Shown: positions 17,989-28,929 of the stretch, one piece after another
How the letters are laid out: each line of letters begins with the position of its first letter
How positions within the stretch are numbered: the first letter of the stretch is position 1
Assembly (NCBI RefSeq): GCF_000382185.1
Contig: NZ_KB907784.1
Coordinates: 1,885,633 to 1,949,632, forward strand
DNA length: 64,000 bases
DNA from: Bordetella sp. FB-8
GTDB lineage: Bacteria > Pseudomonadota > Gammaproteobacteria > Burkholderiales > Burkholderiaceae_B
Direction: 5' to 3'
The notes under the pieces: generated by a model
What the model was told of the DNA's origin: nothing
Database searches by the model: none
The model's input: only the letters and a program-made list of their open reading frames with translations
Position numbers and translations under genes: made by a program

Positions 17989-19410
17989 TCATGCTTTGCG
18001 CAAAAAACGCCACAGCGTTTCGTCGAGCGAATACGCCACGTTAAAACGTATCCAGGGCAGGTCCGTCTGGTCCACGTCGAAGTAAGACCCCGGCGCTAGC
18101 CAGATGCCCTCCTGCGATGCCTGCTGCGCCAGGGCATTGGCGCCTGGTGTGCCCGCATCCTCATCCACCCCCGCAGGCCGGGCCCACAGGAACAGGCCTG
18201 CCTGGGGCCGCGCCGCGAGGTCGAAACCCGCTTCGTCCATCCGCGTCTCGACCTCGGCGTGCGCCTGTGCCAGCCGCTCGCGCGTGCGCAGGATATGTCC
18301 GCGATAACGGCCTTCGCGTATGACCTGGTGCACGATGCGTTCCATGATCTCCGGCGACGTCAGGCCGGCCGCCATTTTGGTGCGCGCCAGATCGCCCACC
18401 AGATCGCGGTGTGCCACCACATAACCCACGCGCACCGACGGGCTGATGACCTTGGAATAGCCGCCCAGGTAGACCACGCGCTGCAGTCCGTCGAGCGCCG
18501 CCAATAGCGGCGCGACGCCCGGCAGCAGTTCGCGCGAGATGTCGTCTTCCACCACCCACATGCCGTGCTGCTGCGCCAGTTGCAGCAGGCGAAAGGCCGT
18601 GGCCATGGTCAGGGTCGTGCCGCTGGGATTCTGCAGCACGGTGTTGATGAAGATCGCGCGCGGCTTGTGTTCGCGGGCGAGCCGGTCCAGCGCCTCGCAA
18701 TCGGGCCCCGAGCCGCCGCGCGGCACGGCCAGCGCGCGCATGCCGGCCAGGCGCAGCAGGGGCAGAAGATTGGCGTAGCCGGGCTGCTCGACCAGCACGG
18801 TGTCGCCGGGCTGCAACAGGGTGCGGATGACCAGATCCAGTCCGTGCGTCACGCCCTGGGTGAGCACGATCTGGTCGGCCTCGGCCTGCAGGCCGTGGAC
18901 CGTGAGTCCGGCGGCGATGGCTTCGCGCAGGGGCGCGTGGCCATACGGGTGGCCGTAGCCCGATATGCGCAGCGCCGGCACGCGCCCCATATGGCGCAGG
19001 GCCTGATGCAGGCCCTCTTCGTTGAGCCATTCGCGCGGTAGCCAGCCGCAGCCGGCCTTGATCGGGGTGGAGTGATCGGCGTAGATGTCCGACAGCAGCC
19101 AGTCCGCGCCCAGCCTGGGGGGCTGCCAGTCGGCGGGGGAGACGGACGGTCGGGGCGCCTGGCCGCTCGGCGCGATCCGGTAGCCCGAGCCGGGCCGCGC
19201 CGCCAGCCAGCCCAGCGCCGCCAGCCGCGCATAGGCGCCCGCCACGGTATAGGTGCTGATGCCGTGCTCGCGCGCGAACGCCCGCACCGAGGGAACAGAC
19301 ATGCCGGGCCGCAGCGTCTGCGCGGCAATGGCCTGGACGTAGGCATCCACGATTTGATCCACAAGTGTACTGGCCCCGTTTCGGGTCCGGTCGGGCTGAA
19401 AATCGAGCAT
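17989..19410 (-). CDS. MocR-family regulator (GntR HTH + aminotransferase domain)
   Basis: 473 residues: an N-terminal GntR winged helix (about 12-78, SVPSVRAFAREHGISTYTVAGAYARL) joined to a fold-type I aminotransferase-like domain. The PLP lysine is Lys320 in LGGYSKVISPSVRVGYV. MocR proteins sense amino compounds through PLP; TauR (taurine) and PdxR are known examples. Start 19410 gives the normal N terminus. It faces a transaminase and a semialdehyde dehydrogenase, so it most likely activates omega-amino acid use, with the palindrome at 19449-19479 as its site. Confidence 0.9.
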   Translation of the reverse strand: MLDFQPDRTRNGASTLVDQIVDAYVQAIAAQTLRPGMSVPSVRAFAREHGISTYTVAGAYARLAALGWLAARPGSGYRIAPSGQAPRPSVSPADWQPPRLGADWLLSDIYADHSTPIKAGCGWLPREWLNEEGLHQALRHMGRVPALRISGYGHPYGHAPLREAIAAGLTVHGLQAEADQIVLTQGVTHGLDLVIRTLLQPGDTVLVEQPGYANLLPLLRLAGMRALAVPRGGSGPDCEALDRLAREHKPRAIFINTVLQNPSGTTLTMATAFRLLQLAQQHGMWVVEDDISRELLPGVAPLLAALDGLQRVVYLGGYSKVISPSVRVGYVVAHRDLVGDLARTKMAAGLTSPEIMERIVHQVIREGRYRGHILRTRERLAQAHAEVETRMDEAGFDLAARPQAGLFLWARPAGVDEDAGTPGANALAQQASQEGIWLAPGSYFDVDQTDLPWIRFNVAYSLDETLWRFLRKA

Positions 19411-19448
19411 GAATGGCGGTTCCAGAATGGAAAGGCGGAGCAGGAAAT

Positions 19449-19479
19449 CTGTACAGTTATAAAAATATAACCAATACAG
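19449..19479. promoter_or_regulatory. Candidate MocR operator between regulator and transaminase
   Basis: An inner perfect repeat GTTATA-AAAA-TATAAC (19456-19471) is flanked by an outer CTGTA (19449-19453) and its complement TACAG (19475-19479). The outer half-sites sit 2 and 3 bases from the inner ones. This AT-rich paired motif in a GC-rich genome stands midway in the 182-base divergent spacer, as expected for a MocR binding site. Confidence 0.6.
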
Positions 19480-19592
19480 ATAGCGTCCTATATTGGGATT
19501 GTATATGTTCAGGCCCGATCGCCAGGACCAGAATTCCACCACTCATTTCCTGGGTGAGCCACGCGCGCTCGCCCTGTTTCCTGGAACCCGTC

Positions 19593-20906
19593 ATGGCCGA
19601 CCTCGATCTTTCCCATCTGTGGATGCCCTTTACCGCCAACAAGCAATTCAAGGCGCAGCCGCGCCTGCTGACCGGCGCTTGCGGCATGTACTACACCTCG
19701 GCCGACGGCCGCCAGATCCTGGACGGCACGGCCGGCCTGTGGTGCGTGAACGCCGGCCATTGCCGCACCGAGATCGTCCAGGCGATCGCCCGCCAGGCTG
19801 CCCAGATGGACTATGCGCCGGCCTTCCAGCTGGGCCATCCCCTGGTCTTCGAGGCCGCGTCCGCCGTGGCCGGGATCATGCCCCAGGGCATGGACCGCAT
19901 CTTCTTCACCAATTCCGGTTCCGAGTCGGTCGATACGGCCCTGAAGATCGCGCTGGCCTACCACCGCGCACGCGGCGAGGGCCAGCGCACGCGCCTGATC
20001 GGCCGCGAGCGCGGCTATCACGGCGTGGGCTTTGGCGGCATCTCGGTGGGCGGCATCTCGCCCAACCGCAAGGCCTATTCGGGCGCACTGCTGCCCGGCG
20101 TGGATCACATTGCCCATACGCACAATCTGGAAAAGAACGCCTTCTCCAAGGGCCAGCCGGCCTGGGGCGCGGAACTGGCCAATGATCTGGAGCGCGTGAT
20201 CGCGCTGCACGATCCCTCGACCATCGCCGCGGTGATCGTCGAGCCTCTGGCGGGCTCCACTGGCGTGCTGGTCCCGCCCGTGGGCTATCTGGAGCGCCTG
20301 CGCGAGATCACGTCCAAGCACGGCATTTTGCTGATTTTCGACGAGGTCATCACGGCATTTGGCCGCCTGGGCGCGGCCACGGCCGCCGAGCGTTTCGGCG
20401 TCATGCCCGACATCCTCACCCTGGCCAAGGGCCTGAGCAACGCGGCCGTGCCTTGCGGCGGCGTGGCGGTGCGCCGCGACGTGCACGACACCGTGGTCAA
20501 TGCCACGGCGGCTGGCATCGAGCTGTTCCACGGCTACACCTATTCGGGCCATCCGCTGGCCATGGCCGCCGTGGTCGCCACGCTGGACCTCTATCGCCGC
20601 GAGGGGCTGTTCAAACGCGCCGCCGAGATGTCGCCGACTTTCGAGGCGGCAGCCCACGCCCTGAAAGACGCCAGGCACGTGGTGGACGTGCGCAACCTGG
20701 GCCTGGTGGCCGGCATCGAGCTCAAGTCGCGCGACGGCGCGGTCGGCGCCCGGGCCGCCGAAGTGTTCCAGAAGTGCTTCGACCAGGGCCTGATGGTGCG
20801 CTACACCGGCGAAATTCTGGCCGTGTCGCCGCCGCTCATCATCTCCGAGGCGCAGATCGCCGAGATGTTCGAACGCATCGGCAAGGTGCTGGCCACGGTG
20901 GCTTGA
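19593..20906 (+). CDS. bauA: Omega-amino acid (beta-alanine)-pyruvate transaminase
   Basis: 437-residue class III aminotransferase. The N terminus HLWMPFTANKQFKAQPRLL is characteristic of beta-alanine:pyruvate transaminases. The PLP lysine is Lys279 in LTLAKGLSNAAVPCGG, and FDEVITAFGR holds the conserved Asp that contacts the cofactor. The enzyme would turn beta-alanine (or taurine, or another omega-amino acid) plus pyruvate into malonate semialdehyde plus alanine. The downstream mmsA, 51 bases on, would take the semialdehyde to acetyl-CoA. ATG 19593 fits the family; longer readings pass through the operator. Confidence 0.88.
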   Translation: MADLDLSHLWMPFTANKQFKAQPRLLTGACGMYYTSADGRQILDGTAGLWCVNAGHCRTEIVQAIARQAAQMDYAPAFQLGHPLVFEAASAVAGIMPQGMDRIFFTNSGSESVDTALKIALAYHRARGEGQRTRLIGRERGYHGVGFGGISVGGISPNRKAYSGALLPGVDHIAHTHNLEKNAFSKGQPAWGAELANDLERVIALHDPSTIAAVIVEPLAGSTGVLVPPVGYLERLREITSKHGILLIFDEVITAFGRLGAATAAERFGVMPDILTLAKGLSNAAVPCGGVAVRRDVHDTVVNATAAGIELFHGYTYSGHPLAMAAVVATLDLYRREGLFKRAAEMSPTFEAAAHALKDARHVVDVRNLGLVAGIELKSRDGAVGARAAEVFQKCFDQGLMVRYTGEILAVSPPLIISEAQIAEMFERIGKVLATVA

Positions 20907-20957
20907 GCCGCCGCCCGCATCCACCCAGATCCTTTTTTCCCCGGCAAGAAAGAATTC

Positions 20958-22451
20958 ATGAACCAGCTTACCCATTACATCAACGGCCAGCCTGTCGCGG
21001 GCCGCAGCGGTCGCCACACCGAAGGCCACAACCCCGCCACGGGCGAACTGACGCGCTCGGTACCGCTGGCCGACGCGGCCGAAGTCGATGCCGCCGTGGC
21101 TGCCGCGGCCGCGGCGTTTCCGGCCTGGGCCGAAACGCCGCCACTCAAGCGCGCGCGCATTCTGTTCAAGTTCAAGGCGCTGATCGAGGAGCACCAGGAC
21201 GAATTGGCCGAGATCATTACGCGCGAGCACGGCAAGGTCTTTACCGACGCGCTGGGCGAAGTCACGCGCGGTCTGGAAATCGTGGAGTTCGCCTGCGGCA
21301 TTCCGCACCTGCTCAAGGGCCAGTACACCGACCAGATCGGCGGCGGCATCGACAACTGGACCATGCGCCAGCCGCTGGGCGTGGTGGCGGGCATCACGCC
21401 CTTTAACTTCCCGATGATGGTGCCGTGCTGGATGTTCCCGGTGGCGCTGGCCTGCGGCAATACTTTCGTGCTCAAGCCTTCCGAGCGCGATCCTTCCTGC
21501 GCCAACCGCCTGGCCGAGCTGCTCGAGCAAGCCGGGCTGCCCGACGGCGTATTCAATGTGGTGCACGGCGACAAGTCGGCGGTGGATGCGCTGATCGCGC
21601 ATCCCAAGGTCGAGGCCCTGTCTTTTGTGGGTTCGACGCCGATCGCCGAGTACATCTATTCCGAGGGCACTCGGCGCGGCAAGCGCGTGCAGGCCCTGGG
21701 TGGCGCCAAGAACCATATGGTGGTCATGCCCGACGCCGATCTGGATCAGGTCACCGACGCATTGATGGGCGCCGCCTACGGTTCGGCCGGCGAGCGCTGC
21801 ATGGCAATCTCGGTGGCCGTGCTGGTGGGCGAGGTGGCCGACAAGGTCATCGAACGCCTGGTGCCGCGCGTGAAGTCGTTGGTGGTCAAGAACGGCCTGG
21901 AGCGCGATGCCGAGATGGGGCCGGTGGTCACGCAGCAGCACCGCGCCAAGATCCTGGGCTATATCGAGGACGGCATCGCCTCGGGTGCCCAGATGCGGGT
22001 CGACGGCCGCGGCCTTACGGTACCCGGCCACGAAAACGGATTTTTCCTGGGCGGCACGCTATTCGACCACGTCACGGCTGACATGAAGATCTACCGCGAG
22101 GAGATATTCGGGCCGGTGCTATGCGTGGTCCGCGTGCCTGATTTTGCCAGCGCCGTGGCGCTGATCAATGCCCATGAATTCGGCAACGGCGTGGCGTGCT
22201 TCACGTCCGACGGCGGCATCGCGCGGGCCTTCGCGCGCCAGATCAAGGTGGGCATGGTGGGCATCAACGTGCCCATCCCGGTGCCCATGGCCTGGCATTC
22301 CTTTGGCGGCTGGAAGCGTTCGCTGTTTGGCGATCACCATGCTTATGGCGAAGAGGGCGTGCGTTTCTACACGCGCAATAAGAGCATCATGCAGCGCTGG
22401 CCCGACAGCATCGCCAAGGGCGCGGAGTTCGCCATGCCGGTGGCCAAGTAA
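20958..22451 (+). CDS. mmsA: CoA-acylating methylmalonate/malonate-semialdehyde dehydrogenase
   Basis: 497 residues, usual for MmsA/BauC/IolA. The catalytic cysteine is Cys281 in [17 protein letters not shown]. The cofactor region reads [22 protein letters not shown], typical of the CoA-acylating subgroup. It oxidises malonate or methylmalonate semialdehyde with NAD and CoA, giving acetyl- or propionyl-CoA and CO2. As the partner of the upstream transaminase, it completes a beta-alanine route; valine or inositol use are alternatives, but no mmsB or iol genes are adjacent. A strong terminator follows. Confidence 0.93.
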   Translation: MNQLTHYINGQPVAGRSGRHTEGHNPATGELTRSVPLADAAEVDAAVAAAAAAFPAWAETPPLKRARILFKFKALIEEHQDELAEIITREHGKVFTDALGEVTRGLEIVEFACGIPHLLKGQYTDQIGGGIDNWTMRQPLGVVAGITPFNFPMMVPCWMFPVALACGNTFVLKPSERDPSCANRLAELLEQAGLPDGVFNVVHGDKSAVDALIAHPKVEALSFVGSTPIAEYIYSEGTRRGKRVQALGGAKNHMVVMPDADLDQVTDALMGAAYGSAGERCMAISVAVLVGEVADKVIERLVPRVKSLVVKNGLERDAEMGPVVTQQHRAKILGYIEDGIASGAQMRVDGRGLTVPGHENGFFLGGTLFDHVTADMKIYREEIFGPVLCVVRVPDFASAVALINAHEFGNGVACFTSDGGIARAFARQIKVGMVGINVPIPVPMAWHSFGGWKRSLFGDHHAYGEEGVRFYTRNKSIMQRWPDSIAKGAEFAMPVAK

Positions 22452-22509
22452 GCGCTTCCCGGGCGAAAGACCCGCCAGGATCGCCGCAGCGCATTCAAGT
22501 ACCATAGAG

Positions 22510-22541
22510 CCGCGCCGGAGGGTTTTCCGGCGCGGTTTTTT
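22510..22541 (+). terminator. Intrinsic terminator after mmsA
   Basis: A perfect 9-base stem, CCGCGCCGG/CCGGCGCGG, with an 8-base loop, is followed by six T residues. It ends the transaminase-mmsA transcript 26 bases before the next start. Confidence 0.92.
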
Positions 22542-22566
22542 GTCGATATGACGTTGGGATGCCAAA

Positions 22567-23667
22567 ATGAAGAAATCAGCGATTGTCGGCGGGGTGGTCG
22601 TAGTCCTGGCCGCCGGCTGGCTGGGCAGCACCTGGTACACAGGCAAGCGCCTGCAGGCCGAGGCGCCCGAGCGCCTGGCCGAGCTGAATCAGCGCTTGAT
22701 CCAGGTCTATCCGGCCTACGGCATGAAGGTCGAGCAGCTGAGCTATGTGCGCGGCTTTTTCTCCTCGCACGCGCGCTACGGCCTGACCATGGTGGGCAAG
22801 GCCCGGGACGCCAGCAATCCGGTGTTGCCGGCCGGCGCGCTGCAGGTCGATGTGACGGCCTACCACGGGCCTTTCCCGCTGCAGGCGCTGTCGCACGGCA
22901 TCGTCGGGCCGCGCCTGGCCTGGGTGCACAGCGCGATCGCGCGGACCGATGCGGCCAAGGCGCTGTTCGATGCGGCGCATGGCAAGACGCCGGTTTCGAG
23001 CGACATCGCCCTGTCCTATGGCGGCAATACCCAGAGCACCCTGAATGTGGCGCCCCTGGACCTTACCTACAAAGGCCACAAGATCGCGTTCGGCGGCGCG
23101 CAGTCGCGCAGCCGGTTCAATCGCTCGACGCAGGATCTGCAAAGCACGACGGAGTTCGCTTCGCTGTCGTACGACGGCGCGAACCTGGGCGGCGGGCAGG
23201 TATCGATCAAGGCCAATCCCCAGTCGCTGGAGATCGATCCCCTGATCTGGAAGACGGACAAGGGCGAAGGCCGTTTCATGATGACGGCCAAGGGGCGGTT
23301 ACCGCAGGACGAGGCTGGCCAGCCGGCCAATGCCGACGCGGCCAAACCGGCCCTGGCATCGTTGACGGCCAAGCTGATCCTGTCCAAGGCCATGCTCAAT
23401 GAGCTGACCGCGAGCTATCTGGTCATTGCGCAGGGCATGAGCCAGCAAGAGGCCGACAAGGCCGCGCCCAGGCAGGTGAACGGCGTGGCGGGCATTGGAA
23501 CCATGCTGGGGTTGGTGCGCGACGACGGCTCCAATCTGGTGACCGACGTGCGGTACGGCAAGGGCAAGCTGTCCATCAACGGACACGAGCGCGATGTCAG
23601 CGAGATAGAGCAGATGTTGCCTGGCGTGGGGGATGGCAGCAACGACGGCAGCGGCGATAGCAATTGA
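22567..23667 (+). CDS. DUF945 (YdgA-like) family protein
   Basis: 366 residues with an uncleaved N-terminal membrane helix (KKSAIVGGVVVVLAAGWLGSTWYTG) and a large beta-rich region typical of the DUF945/YdgA family. The rest should be periplasmic. The conserved region near residues 55-65 (EQLSYVRGFFSSHARYGL) is the family hallmark. The C terminus is a low-complexity Gly/Asp/Asn/Ser tail. Function is not established for the family. It stands alone between two transcription units. Confidence 0.85.
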   Translation: MKKSAIVGGVVVVLAAGWLGSTWYTGKRLQAEAPERLAELNQRLIQVYPAYGMKVEQLSYVRGFFSSHARYGLTMVGKARDASNPVLPAGALQVDVTAYHGPFPLQALSHGIVGPRLAWVHSAIARTDAAKALFDAAHGKTPVSSDIALSYGGNTQSTLNVAPLDLTYKGHKIAFGGAQSRSRFNRSTQDLQSTTEFASLSYDGANLGGGQVSIKANPQSLEIDPLIWKTDKGEGRFMMTAKGRLPQDEAGQPANADAAKPALASLTAKLILSKAMLNELTASYLVIAQGMSQQEADKAAPRQVNGVAGIGTMLGLVRDDGSNLVTDVRYGKGKLSINGHERDVSEIEQMLPGVGDGSNDGSGDSN

Positions 23668-23733
23668 TTGCTACCGCGCTGAGCGGCCTGCTGGCGGGCT
23701 GTTGCGTGTTGGTTTTTTAGTTGCAGTTCTTAA

Positions 23734-25458
<1,725 letters not shown>

Positions 25459-25473
25459 ACGAGGCCTAGCCCC

Positions 25474-26307
25474 ATGGAGCGTATCGAGCAGCACGCCAGC
25501 CACGGCGGGTCTCAGCAGGTCTGGAAACACGTGTCGCCCACGCTGGGCTGCGAGATGCGCTTTGGGCTTTACCTGCCCGAGGCGGCCTTGCGCGGCCAGG
25601 CATGTCCCGTGCTGTACTGGCTGTCGGGCCTGACCTGCACCGAGCAGAATTTCATTACCAAGGCCGGCGCCCAGGAATATGCGGCCCGCCATGGACTCAT
25701 TGTGGTGGCGCCCGACACCAGCCCGCGCGGCGCGCAGGTGGCCGACGACGCGGCCTACGACCTGGGGCAGGGCGCGGGCTTTTATGTCAACGCCGCGCAG
25801 CAGCCGTGGGCGGCGCACTACCGAATGTACGACTACGTGGTCGAAGAGCTGCCCGCATTGATCGAAGCAACGTTTCCCGCCACGGACAGGCGTGCGATCA
25901 GCGGGCATTCGATGGGCGGCCATGGCGCGCTGGTCATCGCGCTGCGCAACCCGGGCCGCTACCGCAGCGTGTCGGCGTTCTCGCCTATCGTCGCGCCCAG
26001 CCAGGTGCCGTGGGGCCAGAAGGCGTTCTCGGCGTATCTCGGCGACGATCGTCAAGCCTGGGGGCAGTACGACACGGTAGCGCTGGTCGAACATGCCGCC
26101 GAACGGCTGCCGCTACGGATCGACCAGGGGGAAGGCGACGAATTCCTGCAGAGCCAGTTGCAGCCACAGCGGCTGCAGGCGGCCTGCGACGCGGTCGGGC
26201 ATCCTCTGCAGCTGAACATGCGCCCCGGATACGACCACAGCTATTACTTCATTTCCAGCTTCATCGGCGAGCATATCGCCCACCACGCGCAGGCACTGCG
26301 CGGCTAG
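25474..26307 (+). CDS. fghA: S-formylglutathione hydrolase
   Basis: 277-residue alpha/beta hydrolase (esterase D family) that splits S-formylglutathione into formate and glutathione, the step after AdhC. The nucleophile is Ser146 in GHSMGGHGA, and the conserved LSGLTCTEQNF near residue 50 and DHSYYFISSFIGEH at the end fit the family. It forms a two-gene formaldehyde detoxification operon with adhC and ends 2 bases from the convergent thyA stop. Confidence 0.95.
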   Translation: MERIEQHASHGGSQQVWKHVSPTLGCEMRFGLYLPEAALRGQACPVLYWLSGLTCTEQNFITKAGAQEYAARHGLIVVAPDTSPRGAQVADDAAYDLGQGAGFYVNAAQQPWAAHYRMYDYVVEELPALIEATFPATDRRAISGHSMGGHGALVIALRNPGRYRSVSAFSPIVAPSQVPWGQKAFSAYLGDDRQAWGQYDTVALVEHAAERLPLRIDQGEGDEFLQSQLQPQRLQAACDAVGHPLQLNMRPGYDHSYYFISSFIGEHIAHHAQALRG

Positions 26308-26309
26308 CG

Positions 26310-27281
26310 TCAAACGGCCATCGGCGCGGTCAGCGGCGCATGGTGCAGGTAGTCCGCCAGGACGAAGTCCGAGGGTTCCACGCGTTCCAGCCAATCGGGT
26401 TCGTACTTGCCGGTGACGGCGTAGTCGGGAACGCGGTCCGACAGCTGTAGGCGCGGCGGGGCGTAAGGTTCGCGCGCGAGTTGCTCGCGCAGCATGGGCA
26501 AATGGTTTTCGTAAATGTGCGCGTCGCCAATGAAGTACGAGAACCAGCGCGGTCTGTAGCCGGTGAGCCGGCCGACAAGGTGCAGCAGGGCCGCGCCTTC
26601 GGCGAGGTTGAACGGCGTGCCCAGGCCCACGTCGTTGCTGCGGATGTACAGGCATAGCGAGATCTCGCGCGTGCCGGCATTGGGCAGGAACTGATAGAGC
26701 AGGTGGCAGGGTGGCAGCGCCATTTCCTCGAGTTGCGCCCAGTTCCAGCCGTGGAACAGGATGCGCCGGTCGCCCGGGCGTTCGATGATGGTGTCCAGGC
26801 ACTGGCGCAGCTGATCGACCGCCTTGTAGAGCAGCACGTGCGGCTGGCCGTTCTCCTGAATGTCGGCCACTTTGGCATAGCCGCGCGAGAGTGCGTCGGC
26901 GATCTGCCCGGGTCGCGCCGCGGGCAGCGATTTATAGGCCGGCCACTGGCGCCATTGCACGCCGTAGACCGGACCCAGGTCGTCCGGGCCTTCACGGTAG
27001 GGGTTGGCCAGCCACTGCGCGTTTTCGTTGGCGTTCTGGTCCCAGACTTTGCAGCCCAGCGCGCGGAAATCGGCGGCGCTGCGCGTGGCGCGCATGAAGC
27101 CCACCAGTTCGCCGATGGCCGATTTGAAAGCCAGCCTCTTGGTGGTGACTGCGGGAAAGCCCTGCTGCAGGTCAAAGCGCAGCGCGGCGCCCGGCAGCGA
27201 CAGGGTGCGCACGCCGGTGCGGTTTTCCTGCCAGCTGCCCTGGTCGATGATGGCGCGCACGAGGTCCAGGTACTGTTTCAT
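26310..27281 (-). CDS. thyA: Thymidylate synthase
   Basis: 323 residues, slightly longer than the 264-residue E. coli enzyme, as is common in a subset of proteobacteria. It methylates dUMP to dTMP with methylene-tetrahydrofolate. The nucleophile is Cys192 in [23 protein letters not shown] and GDAHIYENH are further family motifs. It lies 10 bases after osmC and is probably co-transcribed with it. It ends back to back with fghA. Confidence 0.95.
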   Translation of the reverse strand: MKQYLDLVRAIIDQGSWQENRTGVRTLSLPGAALRFDLQQGFPAVTTKRLAFKSAIGELVGFMRATRSAADFRALGCKVWDQNANENAQWLANPYREGPDDLGPVYGVQWRQWPAYKSLPAARPGQIADALSRGYAKVADIQENGQPHVLLYKAVDQLRQCLDTIIERPGDRRILFHGWNWAQLEEMALPPCHLLYQFLPNAGTREISLCLYIRSNDVGLGTPFNLAEGAALLHLVGRLTGYRPRWFSYFIGDAHIYENHLPMLREQLAREPYAPPRLQLSDRVPDYAVTGKYEPDWLERVEPSDFVLADYLHHAPLTAPMAV

Positions 27282-27291
27282 CGGTGCGCGC

Positions 27292-27717
27292 TCAAAGGGA
27301 CTGGACGATCTCGACGCCGAAGGTCAGTTCGGCGGTCTTCTCCAGCATGGCCGAGGCCGAGCAATATTTTTCGTGCGACAGCGCCACGGCGCGCTCGACG
27401 GCTTCGCGCGGCAGATCGCGGCCGGTGACGGTGAAGGCAAAATGGATCTTGGTAAAGACCTTGGGGTCGGCGGCGGCGCGCTCGGCTTCGAGTTTGACGC
27501 TGCAGCCGGTTACGGCGTGTCGGCCGCGCTTGAGTATGAGCACGACGTCGTAGGCGGTGCAGCCGCCGGTGCCGACCAGGACCATTTCCATGGGGCGGGG
27601 CGCCAGATTATGGCCTCCGCCGTCGACGGCGCCATCCATCACGGTGGCGTGGCCGCTGCCGGTGCTGGCGGTAAAGAGCATGCCCGAGGGGCCGCCCCAT
27701 TCGACTGTGCATTCCAT
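27292..27717 (-). CDS. OsmC/YhfA-family protein
   Basis: 141 residues of the OsmC superfamily, YhfA subgroup. Two conserved cysteines, in [12 protein letters not shown] and [11 protein letters not shown], match the peroxidatic and resolving positions of OsmC/Ohr thiol peroxidases. The role would be reduction of organic hydroperoxides or an unknown thiol reaction in the cytoplasm. It is upstream of thyA on the same strand and divergent from coq7, across the structured spacer at 27763-27869. Confidence 0.9.
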   Translation of the reverse strand: MECTVEWGGPSGMLFTASTGSGHATVMDGAVDGGGHNLAPRPMEMVLVGTGGCTAYDVVLILKRGRHAVTGCSVKLEAERAAADPKVFTKIHFAFTVTGRDLPREAVERAVALSHEKYCSASAMLEKTAELTFGVEIVQSL

Positions 27718-27762
27718 GTTTTGGGTCCTTGCGGGTGTTCGTTACCTGAGTTCTTGCGTCGG

Positions 27763-27869
27763 TCGTCGCGGTTGGGCGAACCTAGGGACCCGCCTTTTTG
27801 GCGCAGGCCCCGGCAGGGGCCGAGTCAGTCGACCAGGCCGGGGTCCCTGGGGCCGTCCAACCGCGACGA
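27763..27869. repeat. Large nested inverted repeat between osmC-like gene and coq7
   Basis: Three nested palindromes share a centre: a perfect 13-base outer pair (27763-27775 with 27857-27869), a perfect 8-base pair AGGGACCC/GGGTCCCT (27784-27791 with 27841-27848), and a central hairpin GGCCCC-GGCA-GGGGCC (27806-27821). The element is about 107 bases and fills most of the 225-base divergent spacer. It could extrude as a cruciform, fold as RNA in either leader, or be a small mobile repeat unit. No T-tract follows it. Confidence 0.75.
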
Positions 27870-27942
27870 ACCGGGAACCTTAGCCACCGATATTACCCCG
27901 TTGCGTAAAATGTCCCTTTTATGCCCATGCTGGAAGATCGCC

Positions 27943-28644
27943 ATGCCGTCCACGACCCTGCCATTTACCCGGATGCTCGCCAAGCTGCCTCGGCTGCCGA
28001 GGCCCCCGATGCGGCCCGGTTTCATCGACGGGTTGCTGGACGAAGCCGACCGGGCCTTGCGGGTGTTGTCGGGCGCGGCGTCGGCGGGCAGGCCCTATCC
28101 GGCCAAGGCCCAGGAGCCTGCCAACCAGTTGTCGGACAAGGAGAAGCGCCACGCAGCGGGGCTGATGCGTGTCAACCACGTGGGCGAAGTCTGCGCGCAG
28201 GCGCTGTACCGAGGGCAGGCCGTGGGCTGCCGCGACGAAGCGGCCCGTAATTTGCTGCGCGAGGCGGCAGCGGAGGAAGTCGATCACCTGGTCTGGTGCG
28301 GTCGGCGCCTGGACGAGCTGGGCAGTCGCCCCAGCCTGCTCAATCCCCTCTGGTATGCCGGCTCCTTCGCGCTGGGCATGCTGGCTAGCTACGCCGGCGT
28401 GCCGCGCAACCTGGGTTTCATGGCCGAGACCGAGCGCCAGGTCGAGGCGCACTTGGAAGGGCATTTGCAGACCCTGCCCGAACAGGACCGGCGTTCGCGG
28501 GAAGTGGTGCAGTGCATGAAGGACGACGAGGCCGGCCATCGCGACAGTGCCGAACGGGCGGGCGCAGTGTCCTTGCCGCCCTTGGCGCGAGGAGCCATGC
28601 GGGCCATGTCCAAGGCCATGACGGGCACCGCGTATTGGATTTGA
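27943..28644 (+). CDS. coq7: 2-octaprenyl-3-methyl-6-methoxy-1,4-benzoquinol hydroxylase (Coq7)
   Basis: 233 residues of the Coq7 di-iron hydroxylase family, the penultimate step of ubiquinone synthesis at the inner membrane. The carboxylate/histidine iron ligands are visible in [28 protein letters not shown], and the C-terminal [17 protein letters not shown] before ATG 27943 supports that start; in-frame methionines at 27973 and 28012 are alternatives, because the first 25 residues (rich in Pro/Leu/Arg) are poorly conserved. Confidence 0.92.
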   Translation: MPSTTLPFTRMLAKLPRLPRPPMRPGFIDGLLDEADRALRVLSGAASAGRPYPAKAQEPANQLSDKEKRHAAGLMRVNHVGEVCAQALYRGQAVGCRDEAARNLLREAAAEEVDHLVWCGRRLDELGSRPSLLNPLWYAGSFALGMLASYAGVPRNLGFMAETERQVEAHLEGHLQTLPEQDRRSREVVQCMKDDEAGHRDSAERAGAVSLPPLARGAMRAMSKAMTGTAYWI

Positions 28645-28665
28645 TACATCTGGGTTCAAAAATTC

Positions 28666-28694
28666 TTGCACTGCACAATAGTTTTGAGTATGAT
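28666..28694 (+). promoter_or_regulatory. Near-consensus sigma-70 promoter for a small transcript
   Basis: TTGCAC (-35, 28666-28671), a 17-base spacer, and TATGAT (-10, 28689-28694) lie 22-50 bases after the coq7 stop. The expected start point is about 28701. No convincing protein gene follows, only the hairpin-rich region and terminator at 28847-28879, so this is read as a small RNA promoter. Confidence 0.8.
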
Positions 28695-28700
28695 TGAGTC

Positions 28701-28879
28701 ATCGGATGCCGAAACGCAGATGGCACGGTTCAAAAGCAAGCCCAACCCCTTCTGCAGCGATCCCGAAGCTGGCCAGTAACATTCCAGCCCAGGTTGATCC
28801 CGACATGCCAAGGTTGTCTCCTCCACCCTCCTCCTTTGGTGGATTTAGCCCGAGATCTTTCGATCTCGGGCTTTTTTTT
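28701..28879 (+). ncRNA. Predicted small RNA with an anti-Shine-Dalgarno-like loop
   Basis: About 179 bases between a near-consensus promoter and a strong terminator. Hairpins seen are GCTGG...CCAGC (about 28768-28788), then TCCACC-N10-GGTGGA (28822-28843), then the terminator. The ten-base loop of the second, CTCCTCCTTT, contains CCTCCTTT, the anti-Shine-Dalgarno string at the 3' end of 16S rRNA; a second C/U run (TCTCCTCC) lies just before it. Such loops let RNAs of the alphaproteobacterial cuckoo type pair with ribosome binding sites. I do not recognise the family. A 65-codon frame across it starts inside the -10 box and has no coding character. It is not tmRNA, 6S or SRP RNA as far as I can tell. 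Confidence 0.65.
28847..28879 (+). terminator. Intrinsic terminator of the predicted small RNA
   Basis: A perfect 11-base stem, AGCCCGAGATC/GATCTCGGGCT, with tetraloop TTTC, is followed by a run of eight T. It is also the terminator for any coq7 readthrough. Confidence 0.95.
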
Positions 28880-28929
28880 ATCCTAAAATGATGTGGCCCT
28901 CTTTTCATCGAGAGCCTCGGACGTACGTA

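Noticed and set aside
19509..22031. 840-codon minus-strand frame opposite the transaminase and mmsA
   Set aside because: Low-complexity antisense frame that crosses two genuine genes and their spacer.
28694..28891. 65-codon frame within the small RNA unit
   Set aside because: It starts inside the -10 box, has no ribosome binding site, and ends in terminator-coded residues.
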